From Anastatus disparis (Eukaryota; Arthropoda; Insecta; Hymenoptera; Eupelmidae): 64,000 bases of DNA. The stretch spans positions 1,302,001-1,366,000 of the forward strand of contig JAFFSR010000281.1 of NCBI GenBank assembly GCA_017163975.1, written 5' to 3'. How positions within the stretch are numbered: the stretch's first letter is position 1; each line of letters starts with the position of its first letter. A program made the translations under genes and the position numbers. A model generated the notes under the pieces. The model made no database searches, was not told the DNA's origin, and saw nothing but the letters and a program-made list of their open reading frames with translations. Positions 28,123 to 39,393 of this stretch are shown here, piece by piece.

Positions 28123-29014
28123 TTTATATTATCTTTAAATCTATCAGTCTTATTTATATTTTACGATTACTTAATCCTATTAACTACACATTTATTGTTT
28201 ATTTTTATTATGAATAAAATTAACAACAACGCGCAATTTAATACTTAACATAAAAATAAAATTTATTTACACTTGCACAAACCAACATAAACCACTTGAT
28301 AAAAAACATTTAAGATATGACATTTTTCTTAAAGAGTCAAGTACTTATGAATTTAATATTTAATTGTTTATTACATCTTTAATAGATTGGTGATGGCGAA
28401 TTATCAGAACTGATAACTATACATTACATTACATTGTTGTGTATACATGTAAGGTTATAAAATATTCCACAGTGGCGCTCGTAATTTATTTGACTCTTTT
28501 ATCCTTTGTTATTGCCAACGTGGCTCACATTTTAAAAATTTTTCTACATCAATTTTACAAATGGCATTTGTTTAAATATATTTTTATAAAGTTTTATTTT
28601 TAAACATAAGGAAAAAATTCATTTCTTATAATTTTTATCTATTAAATATCACGAAAGTTGAAGAAAAATTTTTTAATATTATTATATTCAAATTTAAGTT
28701 GGTATTCTTCACTAACGTAAACACATTGCGTTTCTTCTACAGCCAATGACATTTAATTGTAACTTTATTCTTAATCAACCTGTCGTGCTGTACACATTTT
28801 TCGTGCTCCTTATATCAAACAGATCTTTTACTTTATTATACATCAATTTAATCACATAAAGATAACAGATTTTTGATTAATTACAATAATACATTGATTT
28901 AAAAGCAAGATTGAATTCTTTTAACCAAAAAATAGTTGATATTTCATTTAATAACGTTAAATCAAAGTATCTGCAAGTACTTTCAAGATAAATAGAGTTC
29001 GTTGAACTAAAATT
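28123..29014. promoter_or_regulatory. Divergent intergenic region between JAK and copper chaperone
   Basis: The 892 bp between two divergent start codons must hold the promoters or 5' UTRs of both genes. I see no TATA box that I would defend and no clustered STAT-type sites. The sequence is AT-rich with no open frame of note. Confidence 0.45.
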
Positions 29015-29504
29015 ATGGCTCAAGTAAGTAATTTTTATTTATAATATTTACCACATTTATAATGCGATAAATTATATAAATTTTATTTTTATTTTAGACA
29101 TATGAATATAATGTCGATATGACATGTGAAGGATGTTCTAATGCAGTCAATAGAGTACTTGGAAAACTCTCAGGTTATTATACATTTTGTATAAAATAAA
29201 ATAATAATATAATAAAATAATATATGACATCAAGATTGCGAATGTAGTTACAAATAAAAAATAGATTATATATTGACATAGAAATTTATAGTGTAGAAAA
29301 CATCTGTCGTAAGTTTAACATTTCCCTATATTTATACTTTGATTAATTGATTATTTATTTATTATAGCCGTCACTGACGTTAAAATTGATCTTCCAAATA
29401 AAAAAGTGTTTGTTACAACAACACTTGATCAGAATGAAGTATTGGAATCTATTAAGAAGACTGGAAAAACATGTTCGTACGTTGGAGTTAAGTCACATGT
29501 ATAA
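29015..29504 (+). CDS. Atox1: ATX1-like copper chaperone
   Basis: A cytosolic chaperone that passes Cu(I) to P-type copper ATPases in the secretory pathway. Three exons, 29015-29023, 29098-29173 and 29368-29504, join in frame to 73 residues, the typical size. The single heavy-metal-associated domain has the metal site MTCEGC at residues 11-16. It also has the conserved late Lys-Thr-Gly-Lys loop (KKTGKTC) next to the copper site. The first exon carries only three codons, so ORF finders miss the start. A poly(A) signal AATAAA lies at 29592-29597. The gene converges with POC1, 186 bp away. Confidence 0.95.
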
Positions 29505-29690
29505 TTCATAACACAAGATTTATTTTACTGTACAACAGTATGTTGTTTATATTTGATATTACCATTATTTATACAATAACTCAATATAAAAAATAAATTT
29601 AAAAATACGTCTACATATTTTTTATAATGTTTAAAAAAATCTACATAGCTATTTAAATAATTAACTTACTATGAATATTTCGAGACTTAA

Positions 29691-31246
29691 TTAATAAAAT
29701 ATTTCATTGAAAATTTTCTTTTTGTTTTTATCTTCAACTATAGTTAATTTTTTTTCTAAATTCGTCAATTTATCATATAAAACTGCAATTTCTTCTTTAA
29801 TAACTTTAATGCTGATTGATTTATTTAATTTACTGAAATTGAATAAACTGTCATTTTCATAAGGCACTAATTTTGATCTATACATTGTTTTTAAGTATTC
29901 TTCAAATTTCCCATCATCTTTTATCCTTATCTGATCATCAGCAACAATCTGTAACAATAATATGAAATTACGTTTACATTATTAGAATAAAATTATTGTT
30001 TAATGAGGATTTGATTCATTAAATCTTCATAATTCATATTATCCACAATTTCACATGTCATTTGTGACATCTTTTAAATAATCAAGTGCAATATAAATTT
30101 TTCACAATATAAAATGGGTATTTCACCTTTATCAAAATTGGATTTCCATACAAAAAGTTGACGATCAGTACTGCCAGATGCAAAATAATCTCCATCTTTT
30201 GAAAAAGTTATAGATGTGACATGATTGGAGTGACCTTTAAGAGTGTAGATTGGTCGACCCTCTAATAAATCCAGTACCTAAAAAAATATATTTTAAAAAT
30301 AATTTCTTATGATTTACTCACATTATCACAATTCTATTATAAATGGAAAAAAAATAGTAATATCATACTTTCATTGTAGAATCATGTGAAGCTGTTAACA
30401 TAAATTTTCCATTGGGATGAAATTTAACTTTAGAAACTGGACCATCATGTGCATCATAACATTGTTGCAAATATCCTGTTTTTAAATCAAAGATTTTAAT
30501 GCAACCTTCTGTGCTGGCTGCACCAATTGCAATTCCATTTGGATGAAAATCCACATCAACAATTTGTGCTAAAAAAAATATATTAATTTATTGTAATTGT
30601 TGAAATAATAAACACAAAGCTAAATTATTACCTTTGACTTCATTAAAAGTTTTAATGCATTGATTAGTTGAGACATCCCATAATTTTATAGTCTTATCAT
30701 CACTACATGATACAATAAGCTTTCCACATGGAGAAAACCTAGCATATCTTACCCAGTTTGTATGTCCTGTAAATGACATTAAAAATCTTCTTTGACAGAC
30801 CATCCATAATTTTATAGACTTATCATCTGAAGATGTTAACAACTGAAAAAATGTAATTTTTTTTCAATCATTTTCATTTAAAATATAAAAAGTAACTTTT
30901 AAATTACCTTGCTACCATCTGGACAAAACTGAACAGATCTTACAGCTCCTTGATGAGCTATAAAATCCAAAGATTCTCCTCTAACTTTTGGTACCCATAT
31001 CCTTACACTTCTGTCTTTAGATGCACTAGCAAAAACTTCTCCGGATGGAGCATAATTTACATCTAATACTTCATCTTTATGACCATGAAACCGATACGCT
31101 CTTGTTGAATCAACAATTTGCCATATCATTAATGTCTTATCTGTACTACTTGAAACAATTTTATTTGTTTCAGGATGAAACGATAAACCTGTTATTGTTG
31201 CATTATGTCCTTTGTAATGTTTTTGAACTACTGGATCACACTCCAT
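29691..31246 (-). CDS. Poc1: POC1 centriolar WD40 protein
   Basis: POC1 stabilises centrioles and basal bodies. Four exons give the WD40 propeller: 31246-30908, 30842-30632, 30568-30369 and 30277 to about 30127. They encode seven repeats, including [21 protein letters not shown] and KSIKLW, ending in FVWKSNFD, which is characteristic of POC1. The last exon, about 29948-29691, encodes a heptad-rich tail ([18 protein letters not shown]) that matches the POC1-specific C-terminal coiled coil. The link between the two parts is unclear. The donor at 30126 leaves phase 1, while the acceptor at 29949 needs phase 0. The 178 bp between contain an open stretch beginning MSQMTCEIV. An additional exon, another splice site or an assembly error may explain this. 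Confidence 0.88.
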
Positions 31247-33662
31247 ATTGATAACTGTTTCTGTTAAATTTTATATTAACATATGAATTCGATTCTAAAT
31301 AATATTCTTGACATTAAATTAAAAATTTTTAACTAAACAAAAATTTGAGAAAAATATTCTTTTTAATTAAATTACTGTTTTTCATAAAATTATATTAATT
31401 TTTGTTCAAACTTTATTTACATCATGTTAGAAAAATTCAAATATTTCAAATTTTCAACGGTTTTTTCCGTTAAACTAACCTAAATAATTATTTTTTTAAA
31501 GTCTTTTGTAATAAAAAAAATATTTATCATTTTTATAATATAAAAGTATTGACCTCAATTAAATACGAAAACAAATAAAAAATTTATAATGATTTAAATA
31601 CAATCGAAAATCAATCTCTCATCGTAATAAATATCATAAAAAATAATACTTCATTAAAAAACAATAAGTTTTTTTTAAATTTCGTTATTATAGTAACAAA
31701 AAGTATAAATAATCAGTCTACCTTTTAAAAAATATGCAAATTTTTAAATTAACAATTTTATAGTTCATTAAAGATAAAATTTAAATGTTTACTAACCTAT
31801 GATTTAAATTTCACTTTAAGAACTTATAAGTATCAAAAATTTTATTTCTAACACTTTAAACATTTGATTTTCGATTTTATTTCCTTATTATTTTATATAC
31901 TTCTCTGAATTATTTAAAATTCATAAAAAAACCAAAACTCACTGTTTACATTTACAACCAATAGAACGGCATTAAACTATTGCTTACAGTTTTTTTAGTC
32001 AATAAGTGCGTTGCGATCTCGTGGACATAAATGAGGCATGCGCAATTAAAATCTGCACTGATAGGCTGAGCGCTACAAGCGGGCGTTCAAACAGCTCCAT
32101 GATCGTTCAAACTTGGTAAATAAAGCGTCGGCAAAAAGCTTGTGTATAAACCCCAAGCAGGTTTTTTCAAGCTCAAGCCTCAAACCTTTTCTTTCAATAA
32201 TCTCTATTTCTCAAATATTTTTTCATTTAATAATTTAATTTTAAAATTCTTTAAAAAATTTTTGATCTTGTAAATTTTTAATCATTGGTATATCAAAAAT
32301 AACACATATTGATACTTTTATACACACTGATCGCCTCCAGCATAGATTAAAATTTTAACTTTATTTAGTTTTAACAATATTAATTTTATTCGTTTCCTCT
32401 TTAGTTTCCTTTATTTTCCATGATAATTTATTGTATCATAAGAATTAAACCACAATTGATTAATATGAATTAACCATAATGAATGTTTTTTAGATAGAAT
32501 TTTACATGATGAAAATTTAAAAAATAAGCTAAAAAATAAAATTATTACAATAATTATTTGAAAAAAAGGTTTAAGGCTTGAGCTTGAAAAAAGCTGCATA
32601 AAAAATTCCGCTCGAGTTTACACAAGTGCTTTTTACCGATGCTTCATTTATGTTGACGAGATCGCGACCGGAGGGTCGCACGCTGCACTGCACGACCCTT
32701 TATCACAATGAAAAATTGTATGAAATCAATGTGCTAAACAAAGATACTATATAGTTGATCACTCTAAAGCAAGGGGCCGGGAAATTGCATCCGCAATAAT
32801 TGCTAGCAACCACATAATAAATTTTACCTGAATACTTACATTAACGAATTTAATATAATTAGACAAATTATGCGATGAAATAAAATTAATATTTTCCTAG
32901 AATTTAACAGTAGATTATTTGAAAACTCTTGAATTATAAGGGTATGTATATAAGTGTTAATTTTTAACAAAGAGAAATTTAATAAATAAATCAATAACAG
33001 TTTTGAAAAAAAAGATTAAAATAATAAAAATTTGTATTTTTAATTTTATCACATGCCATCTGAATAAAAAGAATTCATGGAAACATATGATAAAATATTA
33101 AAATTAATAGCATGATGTAAGGAAAACATAAAATCAGTAAACATTCAACGCCATAAGAGTGTAGATCCAGATCCTAAATATATTTTGCAAGATAAAAAAA
33201 TTTTTTCATGCGATTGTTTTATGTATTTATAAAACTTTGCAAACACAAATAAAAAGTTATTTTTTTATGTCTGAAAAGCATATTTCTAATGATAATTCAA
33301 ATAGAAATTATTAACAAGTAAACAATAATAAAAAGCAGCGTAAATATTTAGTTATTATATTTTCTAAAATTAACTCTGCATTGAATGCAGTATTTAAAAT
33401 ATAAGTTCCGATATTGTATCGTTCATTTATTGTTAATTTCCATATTTTTTATTTTACCATAATCTAAAATCAACTCCAATCATTATATATAAATACTTAC
33501 TATTAGAAATTTTGTTGTATATAAATAATTTATTAGACATATACTAACTCAAAATTATGTAATATTTTTATTGAACAGTAATCGTTTTAATCATGATTCT
33601 TCCCAATTGTTGTAAAACATAAATATATATGATCTATAGGGTAATTGAATCGGTTTTAGAAT
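31247..33662. other. Intergenic region upstream of Poc1
   Basis: It holds the probable Poc1 promoter or 5' UTR (an acceptor-like site just before the ATG) and the foldback element at 32012-32671. The remainder is AT-rich with no coding signal that I can recognise. Confidence 0.5.
32012..32671. mobile_element. Foldback element about 660 bp
   Basis: The ends are inverted copies. The left begins TGCGATCTCGTGGACATAAA and the right is the near-complement ending in GACGAGATCGCGACC. Matching continues inward through CATAAATGA, AAAAAGC, TTTTTTCAAGCTCAAGCCT and AAACCTTT. An AT-rich centre lies near 32230-32550. Arms are imperfect, so it is an old insertion. No transposase is present. Confidence 0.7.
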
Positions 33663-35138
33663 TCAAAATTTTAAACGTCTAAGCGCTCGACCGATTTCTC
33701 TACCAACTCTGTTAACAGGATTTGAGCTCCTATGAGAGCCCTCATTATGAATTCTAGCTTGTTCTCTCGCTCTCGCTAATTCTTCTTCTTCCTTGGCACG
33801 CTGGTCCCTTAATTTTTGTTCTTCTATGGCTTGCATCTCCCTCAATTTTTGTTGCTCTGCTTCCAACTCCTTGCGATGAATTTCATTTAATGTGCACTCA
33901 ATATTTCCAATCATACTATCAATTTTTGATATAACTGATCCAATAATTCGTTGAAGGTTTACATCGAAATATTCCTTTTCTTTTAAATCTAATAGAACGT
34001 CCAGGAATTTCATTAATTTCGACAATTCAATCAAATTATTAATGTCTACTCTATTTTCAATATTAGGAACAATCCTTCGAAATGTATTGATTTTATTATC
34101 AAAAGGTAAATTAATATCAATAATTTTCTTTAACTCATTAACTTGAACTATTAATTGCTGTTTTGTCGAATGCAATTTATCTTTTGTTACATCCGATGAT
34201 ATGATTGCATTATAATTCTGGGATTCATTATCAAATAGATCATTTATAACTTGTTGAAATCTATTAAAATCTTCCTTACAGTACAATTCTTCTCGAACTG
34301 TGAAAAGAAAAACTTTTGATTTATCGGATAAAGTTGGCTTAATAAATTTCAAGATATCTTCTTTCACGCTATCTGCGTCTTTTATAGATTTAAAAATATC
34401 TACCTCAAATTCACTGGTTATTGGTCCAATTTTAGCTTTTTTAAATAGTCCAATATTTTTATTGTTATCCAGCAAGAATTGCACATATTGTTTAACAGTA
34501 TCAGATATTCTAATGTCAGTGCATGATAAAATTTGATGTTCCAATATTTTGCATATCCATTCTTTGTCAACTGGACTGTCATCTAGTACGTCTGGAACTT
34601 TAGTAAATATTATCACTATACTTGAAAAACAATTATTCATTTTACCGTTTAACAATCCTTCAACCGAATGGAGTAAATCTATGAAGGAATTTACGCGACT
34701 GTTTACAATGTCGTTTATATCCACCACTAAAACCATTTTAATGGATTTAACATTATTAAAGATTTCATAAATATAATAAGCGCCTGTTATATCTTGAATA
34801 GATCCTCTATTATCATTGTATCCAGGTAAATCCCTCAAACCTAATCCTGATAATTTTTCTTCATTTTCCCATCTAGATGGTATAATGGTTTTTGATGAAG
34901 ATTCTAATCCAATTTCAGGACCGTCTTCTTCACTTACTTTGTTTATAGTAATTGGCATACAATCATTGAGTCTTTGACCAGTCAATGAATTGCCTATGAT
35001 GAAATTTATAAGTGAACTTTTACCAGCTTTTGTATATCCAAAAAAGATTACTGCATCTTCATGCTTAACTTGAGAAGACATAAATTTTGATGCTGTCTGA
35101 AGCCCTTTTTGCAATTCTTTTAAGTCTTGAGTTTCCAT
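33663..35138 (-). CDS. P-loop GTPase-like protein, island copy 1 (intronless)
   Basis: The single exon of 491 codons is intact. Near the N terminus is a G1/P-loop GYTKAGKSS (residues 34-42). A G3-like DLPG is at 103-106 and a hydrophobic strand ending in FTKVPD (178-183) could be the G4 base-recognition motif. The middle is helical. Residues about 420-470 form a highly charged Glu/Lys/Arg helix (ELEAEQQKLREMQAIEEQKL). The tail is basic and amphipathic, ending in GREIGRALRRLKF. The layout recalls membrane-acting GTPases such as AIG1/GIMAP or immunity-related GTPases, but I cannot place it in a named family. It is very similar to copy 2, mainly over the first 250 residues. Lack of introns sets it apart from every other gene in the window and suggests retroposition or horizontal transfer. 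Confidence 0.8.
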   Translation of the reverse strand: METQDLKELQKGLQTASKFMSSQVKHEDAVIFFGYTKAGKSSLINFIIGNSLTGQRLNDCMPITINKVSEEDGPEIGLESSSKTIIPSRWENEEKLSGLGLRDLPGYNDNRGSIQDITGAYYIYEIFNNVKSIKMVLVVDINDIVNSRVNSFIDLLHSVEGLLNGKMNNCFSSIVIIFTKVPDVLDDSPVDKEWICKILEHQILSCTDIRISDTVKQYVQFLLDNNKNIGLFKKAKIGPITSEFEVDIFKSIKDADSVKEDILKFIKPTLSDKSKVFLFTVREELYCKEDFNRFQQVINDLFDNESQNYNAIISSDVTKDKLHSTKQQLIVQVNELKKIIDINLPFDNKINTFRRIVPNIENRVDINNLIELSKLMKFLDVLLDLKEKEYFDVNLQRIIGSVISKIDSMIGNIECTLNEIHRKELEAEQQKLREMQAIEEQKLRDQRAKEEEELARAREQARIHNEGSHRSSNPVNRVGREIGRALRRLKF

Positions 35139-36002
35139 TTTACAATTTTTTTTCGAACCTTCAATTAAAATTAATTTTTATTACATGTATCTGAAAAAAG
35201 TAATTCATCATTAATTAAATACATTTAGATATATATAAAATTTCACAAAAAGTAAATAAATAAATAAAAATAAATCGTAAACTTTTTATTTATTCATTTT
35301 ATGAATAAAAATTTTTAAACCATCACATTACTCAATAATCACCTTTTTAAATTACATAAACTAATTTTAAATTAAAGATAGAAAAGGGTAACGTTTTTGA
35401 CGTTTATAATTAAAAAAATATAAGCTAAAAAGTATAAAAATTTTTAAATAATAATTCAAACTTAAGTTCTCTAAAGTACACACCTTTAAGTTAAAAAGAC
35501 GTCTAACAATGAAGTAACCGCGTAGCGGAATAAAAAAAATTCAGATAAAGCTTGGGATTTTGTTCGTTATCTCATTCTAAAAGGATAACGACGTAATCAC
35601 ATATAAACTAAAAATAAAATGATTCATATTAAATAAAGTAATATCTTTGATGGAAGTATTTTTTATAAATATATTCTTCGATTCAACAAAAAAATATTCA
35701 TCAATTTTATTTTGGCAATTTGAGCCAATAAACTTAAGTTTTTATTTATAATTTTATTACTTATCTATAGTTTCTTCATTTCTTTTTCTAATTCTTTCAT
35801 TTTTAAAAAATATTTTCTCAATGCTTCTTTCTCTGAAATTCCATGCGATAAATTGTAATTAACTTTTATCTTATCTTTGCTATCATTTTGTTAATTTTCG
35901 ATATAATAATTGTTTGAATCATATATCCCTAACATTAATGACACAATATTCATTGGGATTCACAATTGATGATAATCAATTGTGAATCGCAACAGAAATT
36001 TA

Positions 36003-36275
36003 TTAAAAATCGTCATATAAAGTAATACTTTGCAAACTGTAAAAATAAGCTCCTGATTTATAAATTGCACATGATTTAATAAATTTTAAACTATCTCTTA
36101 TAATTCTATTTTTAATATAAAATTTTTGAAAAGTATCTAAATTTATTGATGAAAAGTTAAATTTTAAATAAATATTGATATTATATACTGAAGAGATCAT
36201 GATTAGAAAAATATTATACATTGAGAAAAAAAATGTACCGATCGTGGGATTGTCCGACAGTAATAATAATTTCAT
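36003..36275 (-). pseudogene. Decayed type-B relative of the island GTPases
   Basis: The minus-strand open frame ends SLKFIKSCAIYKSGAYFYSL followed by QSITLYDDF. This aligns with ILKFIKPTLSDKSKVFLFTV plus REELYCKEDF of intact copy 1 (roughly residues 260-290), including the spacing. Only this segment is recognisable, with no P-loop or tail, so it is a fragment. A related fragment lies at 40715-40960. The two resemble each other in DNA sequence (AAAATAAGCT, GATTTAAT.GATTTTAAA), which supports a second ancestral gene type in the array. Confidence 0.65.
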
Positions 36276-37439
36276 TTCTTATAAAAGTTCAAATTGCACG
36301 TTTAACTTTTTTTTAAGTATATTATTCTGCTTTTTTTCACTCACTTTCTTTATTTTCTATAATTCCATTACTTATTTATCTTCAGTTTAGGTATACAGTG
36401 TTTACTATCTGCAAATGCACTTACGTTTACACACACACACGCGCTAATAATAAAAAAAAAAAAAATTGATTGACTTTGTTTGATAACTAAAAGGCATTAC
36501 AAAATGTGTAATGATACAAATACACAAGATATTAAATGATTCATATTAAAAGATTATTTATCAGTGATAATAAGTAGGAATACACAAAAATTATAATATT
36601 TATAATCCATTAAAAAATTACAATATTTCTAGGGTCAATCTCCTACAAAATTAAAATTTAAGAGACGAAAAAATTTTAAATACATTAAATTTGACTAGGT
36701 ATATTTAAAATATATTGAAAAAAAAACTCGTGAATTAATAGGCAATATTTTAATTGTGAAATTGATTCGTGCAGAACTAAGATCAGCCAAAGTTTTAAAA
36801 TAAAAAATTTAAAAAAAAAGAAGAATATAACTTTTTAGCTAAATATTAGCTATAAAAAATCTAAAATTACACTTGTATGTAACAGGCATTGATTTTGGGG
36901 CGTCATCTTTCCCTGGCTGACGATATCATCAATTTTTTTCACAAAAAGAAATTTGTCAACAGAAGATTTCAATGTTGATTGAAATACTGAATAAACATTC
37001 ATTGAATAATACACTACTATTTTCAACTTTGTTAATGAAATAGTTGGTAATATATCATTTTAACGACCCTTGAAGTACAGGATTCAATGTGCTTGAGATC
37101 TGGGATGTCAAGTTTTGTGATTCTTTTTCTCTTTCTTGACGTGTAGGATTTCAAGCATATCATACGGTATTTCAAAGCTTCTTGAAATGTTATATTAAAA
37201 TTTTGAGAAAAATGCTTTACCGAATTTATATGTTATTTCGATTAATTTTTAAATCATATACGACCAGAAAATGATAATCATCTATTGTCAAATTTCTTTC
37301 TGTGTTCAGTTGTAATGAATTTTCGCGAACTTAAATTTTTCGTCCTGAATTTCTAATTTACTGAATTACCTTAGCAACTCACAATACCATAAAAAGTTAT
37401 CACTTCAAAAATTATCTTGAAGGAAAAATAATATTCGTT

Positions 37440-37780
37440 TTGTATACTTTTTTTGATAAGATATCCGTTTTGCAAAAGGAATCAAATTTAAAAAAAAGGA
37501 AATGGTTTATGCTTTAAGTAGAAAAGTTTATTTTATTAAAAAATAAAAATGATACATACATTAAACCTAAATTTATTTACTATATTTTGAATAATTTTCT
37601 TAATTAATTCAAAAAAATTATAATTATTTAATCTCTTTAATTAAAAAAGTTTATTTATAAATTTATTTTTTTTCAAGCATTTTATAGAGTTAAATACATT
37701 TTAAAATAATGATTAAACATTAACATTAAATAATGATTAAAATAAGATTAAGAATTCATTTTTTACTGTAGTATGTAATA
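37440..37780. repeat. 3'-flanking block of copy 2, duplicated at 41.4-41.66 kb
   Basis: Just downstream of copy 2 (minus strand), this block shares ordered matches with 41400-41660. Examples are AAGATAT followed by TTTG.AAAAG, and later TTTATAGAGTTAAATACATT against TTAAAGAGTTAAATGCATT, then TTTTAAAATAATGAT and AAGATTAAGAA. It marks the boundary of a duplicated unit. Confidence 0.65.
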
Positions 37781-37802
37781 ACCCTCAAATAAATTATGGA
37801 TT

Positions 37803-39257
37803 TCAAAATCTAAAGGATCTGAAAACTCCTCGTAGTGCTCCACCAATAACTCCAGCAATAAATTTTAACGGCTTAAATTTTTCCTTTACAGCTACGTTAT
37901 GTCTTTTAACTTGCTCCAGTGTTTCTTCTAATTGCTTTATTTTTTCCGAATGCGCGTTCTTTGCTTTTTCCATTTCTGCTTGAAGTTCGTTTCGATCGAT
38001 TTCATTTAACTTGTACTTTATATTCGCAATCATATTGCCGATTTTTGATATAACTGATTGAATTATGCATTGAAGGTTTACGTCGAAATATTCATTTTCT
38101 TTTAAATCCAACAGAACATCTACAAATTCCATTAATTTTGACATTTCAATCAAATTATTAATATCAATTTTATTTTCAATATTTGGAATTATAGTTCTAA
38201 CAATACTGATTTTTTTATGAAAAGCTAAATTAAAATAAAAAGTATTTTGTAACTGATCAACTTGAGTGATTAATTTTTCTTTCATTGAATGTAATTGGTC
38301 TTTTGAAATATCCGATTGTAACATTGTATTTGATTCTTTTATTTCGTTATCGGAAACATCATTTAAAACTTGTTGAAATTTGTTAAAATCTTCCATACAA
38401 TATAATTCTTCACGAACTGTGAAAAGGAAAACTTTTGATTTATCAGCTATGCTTGGTCTAGTAAGTTTTAGGATATCTTCTTTCACACTATTCGCATCTT
38501 TTATAGATTCAAAAATATCCACCGCATATTCACTGGTTATTAGTCCAATTTTAGCTTTTTTAAATAATCCAATATTTTTATTATTATCCACCAAGAATCG
38601 CACGTATTGTTTAACAGTGTCGGATATTTTTGTAGCGGTGCATGATAAAATTTGATGTTTCAATATTCTGCATATCAATCCTTTATCAACTGGACTTTCA
38701 TCCAGTACGTCTGGAACTTTAGTAAATATTATCACTATACTTGAAAAACAATTATTCATTTTACCGTTCAACAATCCTTCAACCGAATGGAGTAAATCTA
38801 TAAAAGAATTTATACGACTGCTTACAATATCGTTTATATCGACCACTAAAACCATTTTAATGGATTTAACATTATTAAAGATTTCATAAATATAATAAGC
38901 GCCCGTTATATCTTGAACAGATCCTCTGTTATCATCATATCCAGGTGGATCCCACAAACCTAATCCTGACAATTTTTCTTCATTTTCCCATCTAGTTGGA
39001 ATAATAGTTTTTGATGAAGATTCTAATCCAATTTCAGGACCGCGTTCTTCACCTACTTTGTTAATAGTTATTAGCATGGAATCATTATTTCTCTGGCCAA
39101 TTAATGAATTGCCTACGATAAAATTGAGAAGCGAACTTTTTCCAGATTTTGTATACCCGAAAAATATTACTGCATCTTCATGCTTTACTTGAGAAGACAT
39201 AAACGACGTTGCAGATTTAAGATTTTTCTGCAATTCCTTCAAATCTTGTGATTCCAT
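37803..39257 (-). CDS. P-loop GTPase-like protein, island copy 2 (intronless)
   Basis: An intact single exon of 484 codons, a close paralogue of copy 1. The N-terminal 250 residues are nearly the same, with P-loop GYTKSGKSS at 34-42 and FTKVPD retained. The G3-like motif reads DPPG here instead of DLPG; the Asp and Gly are kept, but the double proline is unusual. The C-terminal part diverges more. The charged helix is shorter (ELQAEMEKAK, KIKQLEETLEQVKRHN). The tail becomes a glycine-rich hydrophobic helix with basic residues (KFIAGVIGGALRGVFRSFRF). Such a tail could insert into or bind a membrane, and the difference suggests diversified targeting. Function is unknown. Conservation of a full frame between copies argues that both are still selected. 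Confidence 0.8.
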   Translation of the reverse strand: MESQDLKELQKNLKSATSFMSSQVKHEDAVIFFGYTKSGKSSLLNFIVGNSLIGQRNNDSMLITINKVGEERGPEIGLESSSKTIIPTRWENEEKLSGLGLWDPPGYDDNRGSVQDITGAYYIYEIFNNVKSIKMVLVVDINDIVSSRINSFIDLLHSVEGLLNGKMNNCFSSIVIIFTKVPDVLDESPVDKGLICRILKHQILSCTATKISDTVKQYVRFLVDNNKNIGLFKKAKIGLITSEYAVDIFESIKDANSVKEDILKLTRPSIADKSKVFLFTVREELYCMEDFNKFQQVLNDVSDNEIKESNTMLQSDISKDQLHSMKEKLITQVDQLQNTFYFNLAFHKKISIVRTIIPNIENKIDINNLIEMSKLMEFVDVLLDLKENEYFDVNLQCIIQSVISKIGNMIANIKYKLNEIDRNELQAEMEKAKNAHSEKIKQLEETLEQVKRHNVAVKEKFKPLKFIAGVIGGALRGVFRSFRF

Positions 39258-39393
39258 TTTTAATTTTTTTATTTATCTGTAAAAAGTAGTTCATTATTAT
39301 TAAATTAATTGAAGTATACTTTTTAGTTTACAAAAAAGTAGTTTCATAAAAATAGAATTATAAAAAATTTATTTATTAATACTATGAATAAAT

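Larger units (their letters stand above)
35139..37802. other. Spacer between the GTPase copies
   Basis: AT-rich spacer that holds a decayed GTPase relative (about 36003-36200), a short hairpin at about 35955-35990, and near 36860-37060 an ATG-less minus-strand open stretch with a possible faint resemblance to the GTPase core. The last part, 37440-37780, is duplicated at 41400-41660. Confidence 0.6.

Noticed and set aside
34300..34770. Plus-strand ORFs of 73-78 codons
   Set aside because: Antisense shadows of the GTPase copy 1 coding sequence; a similar shadow appears over copy 2.
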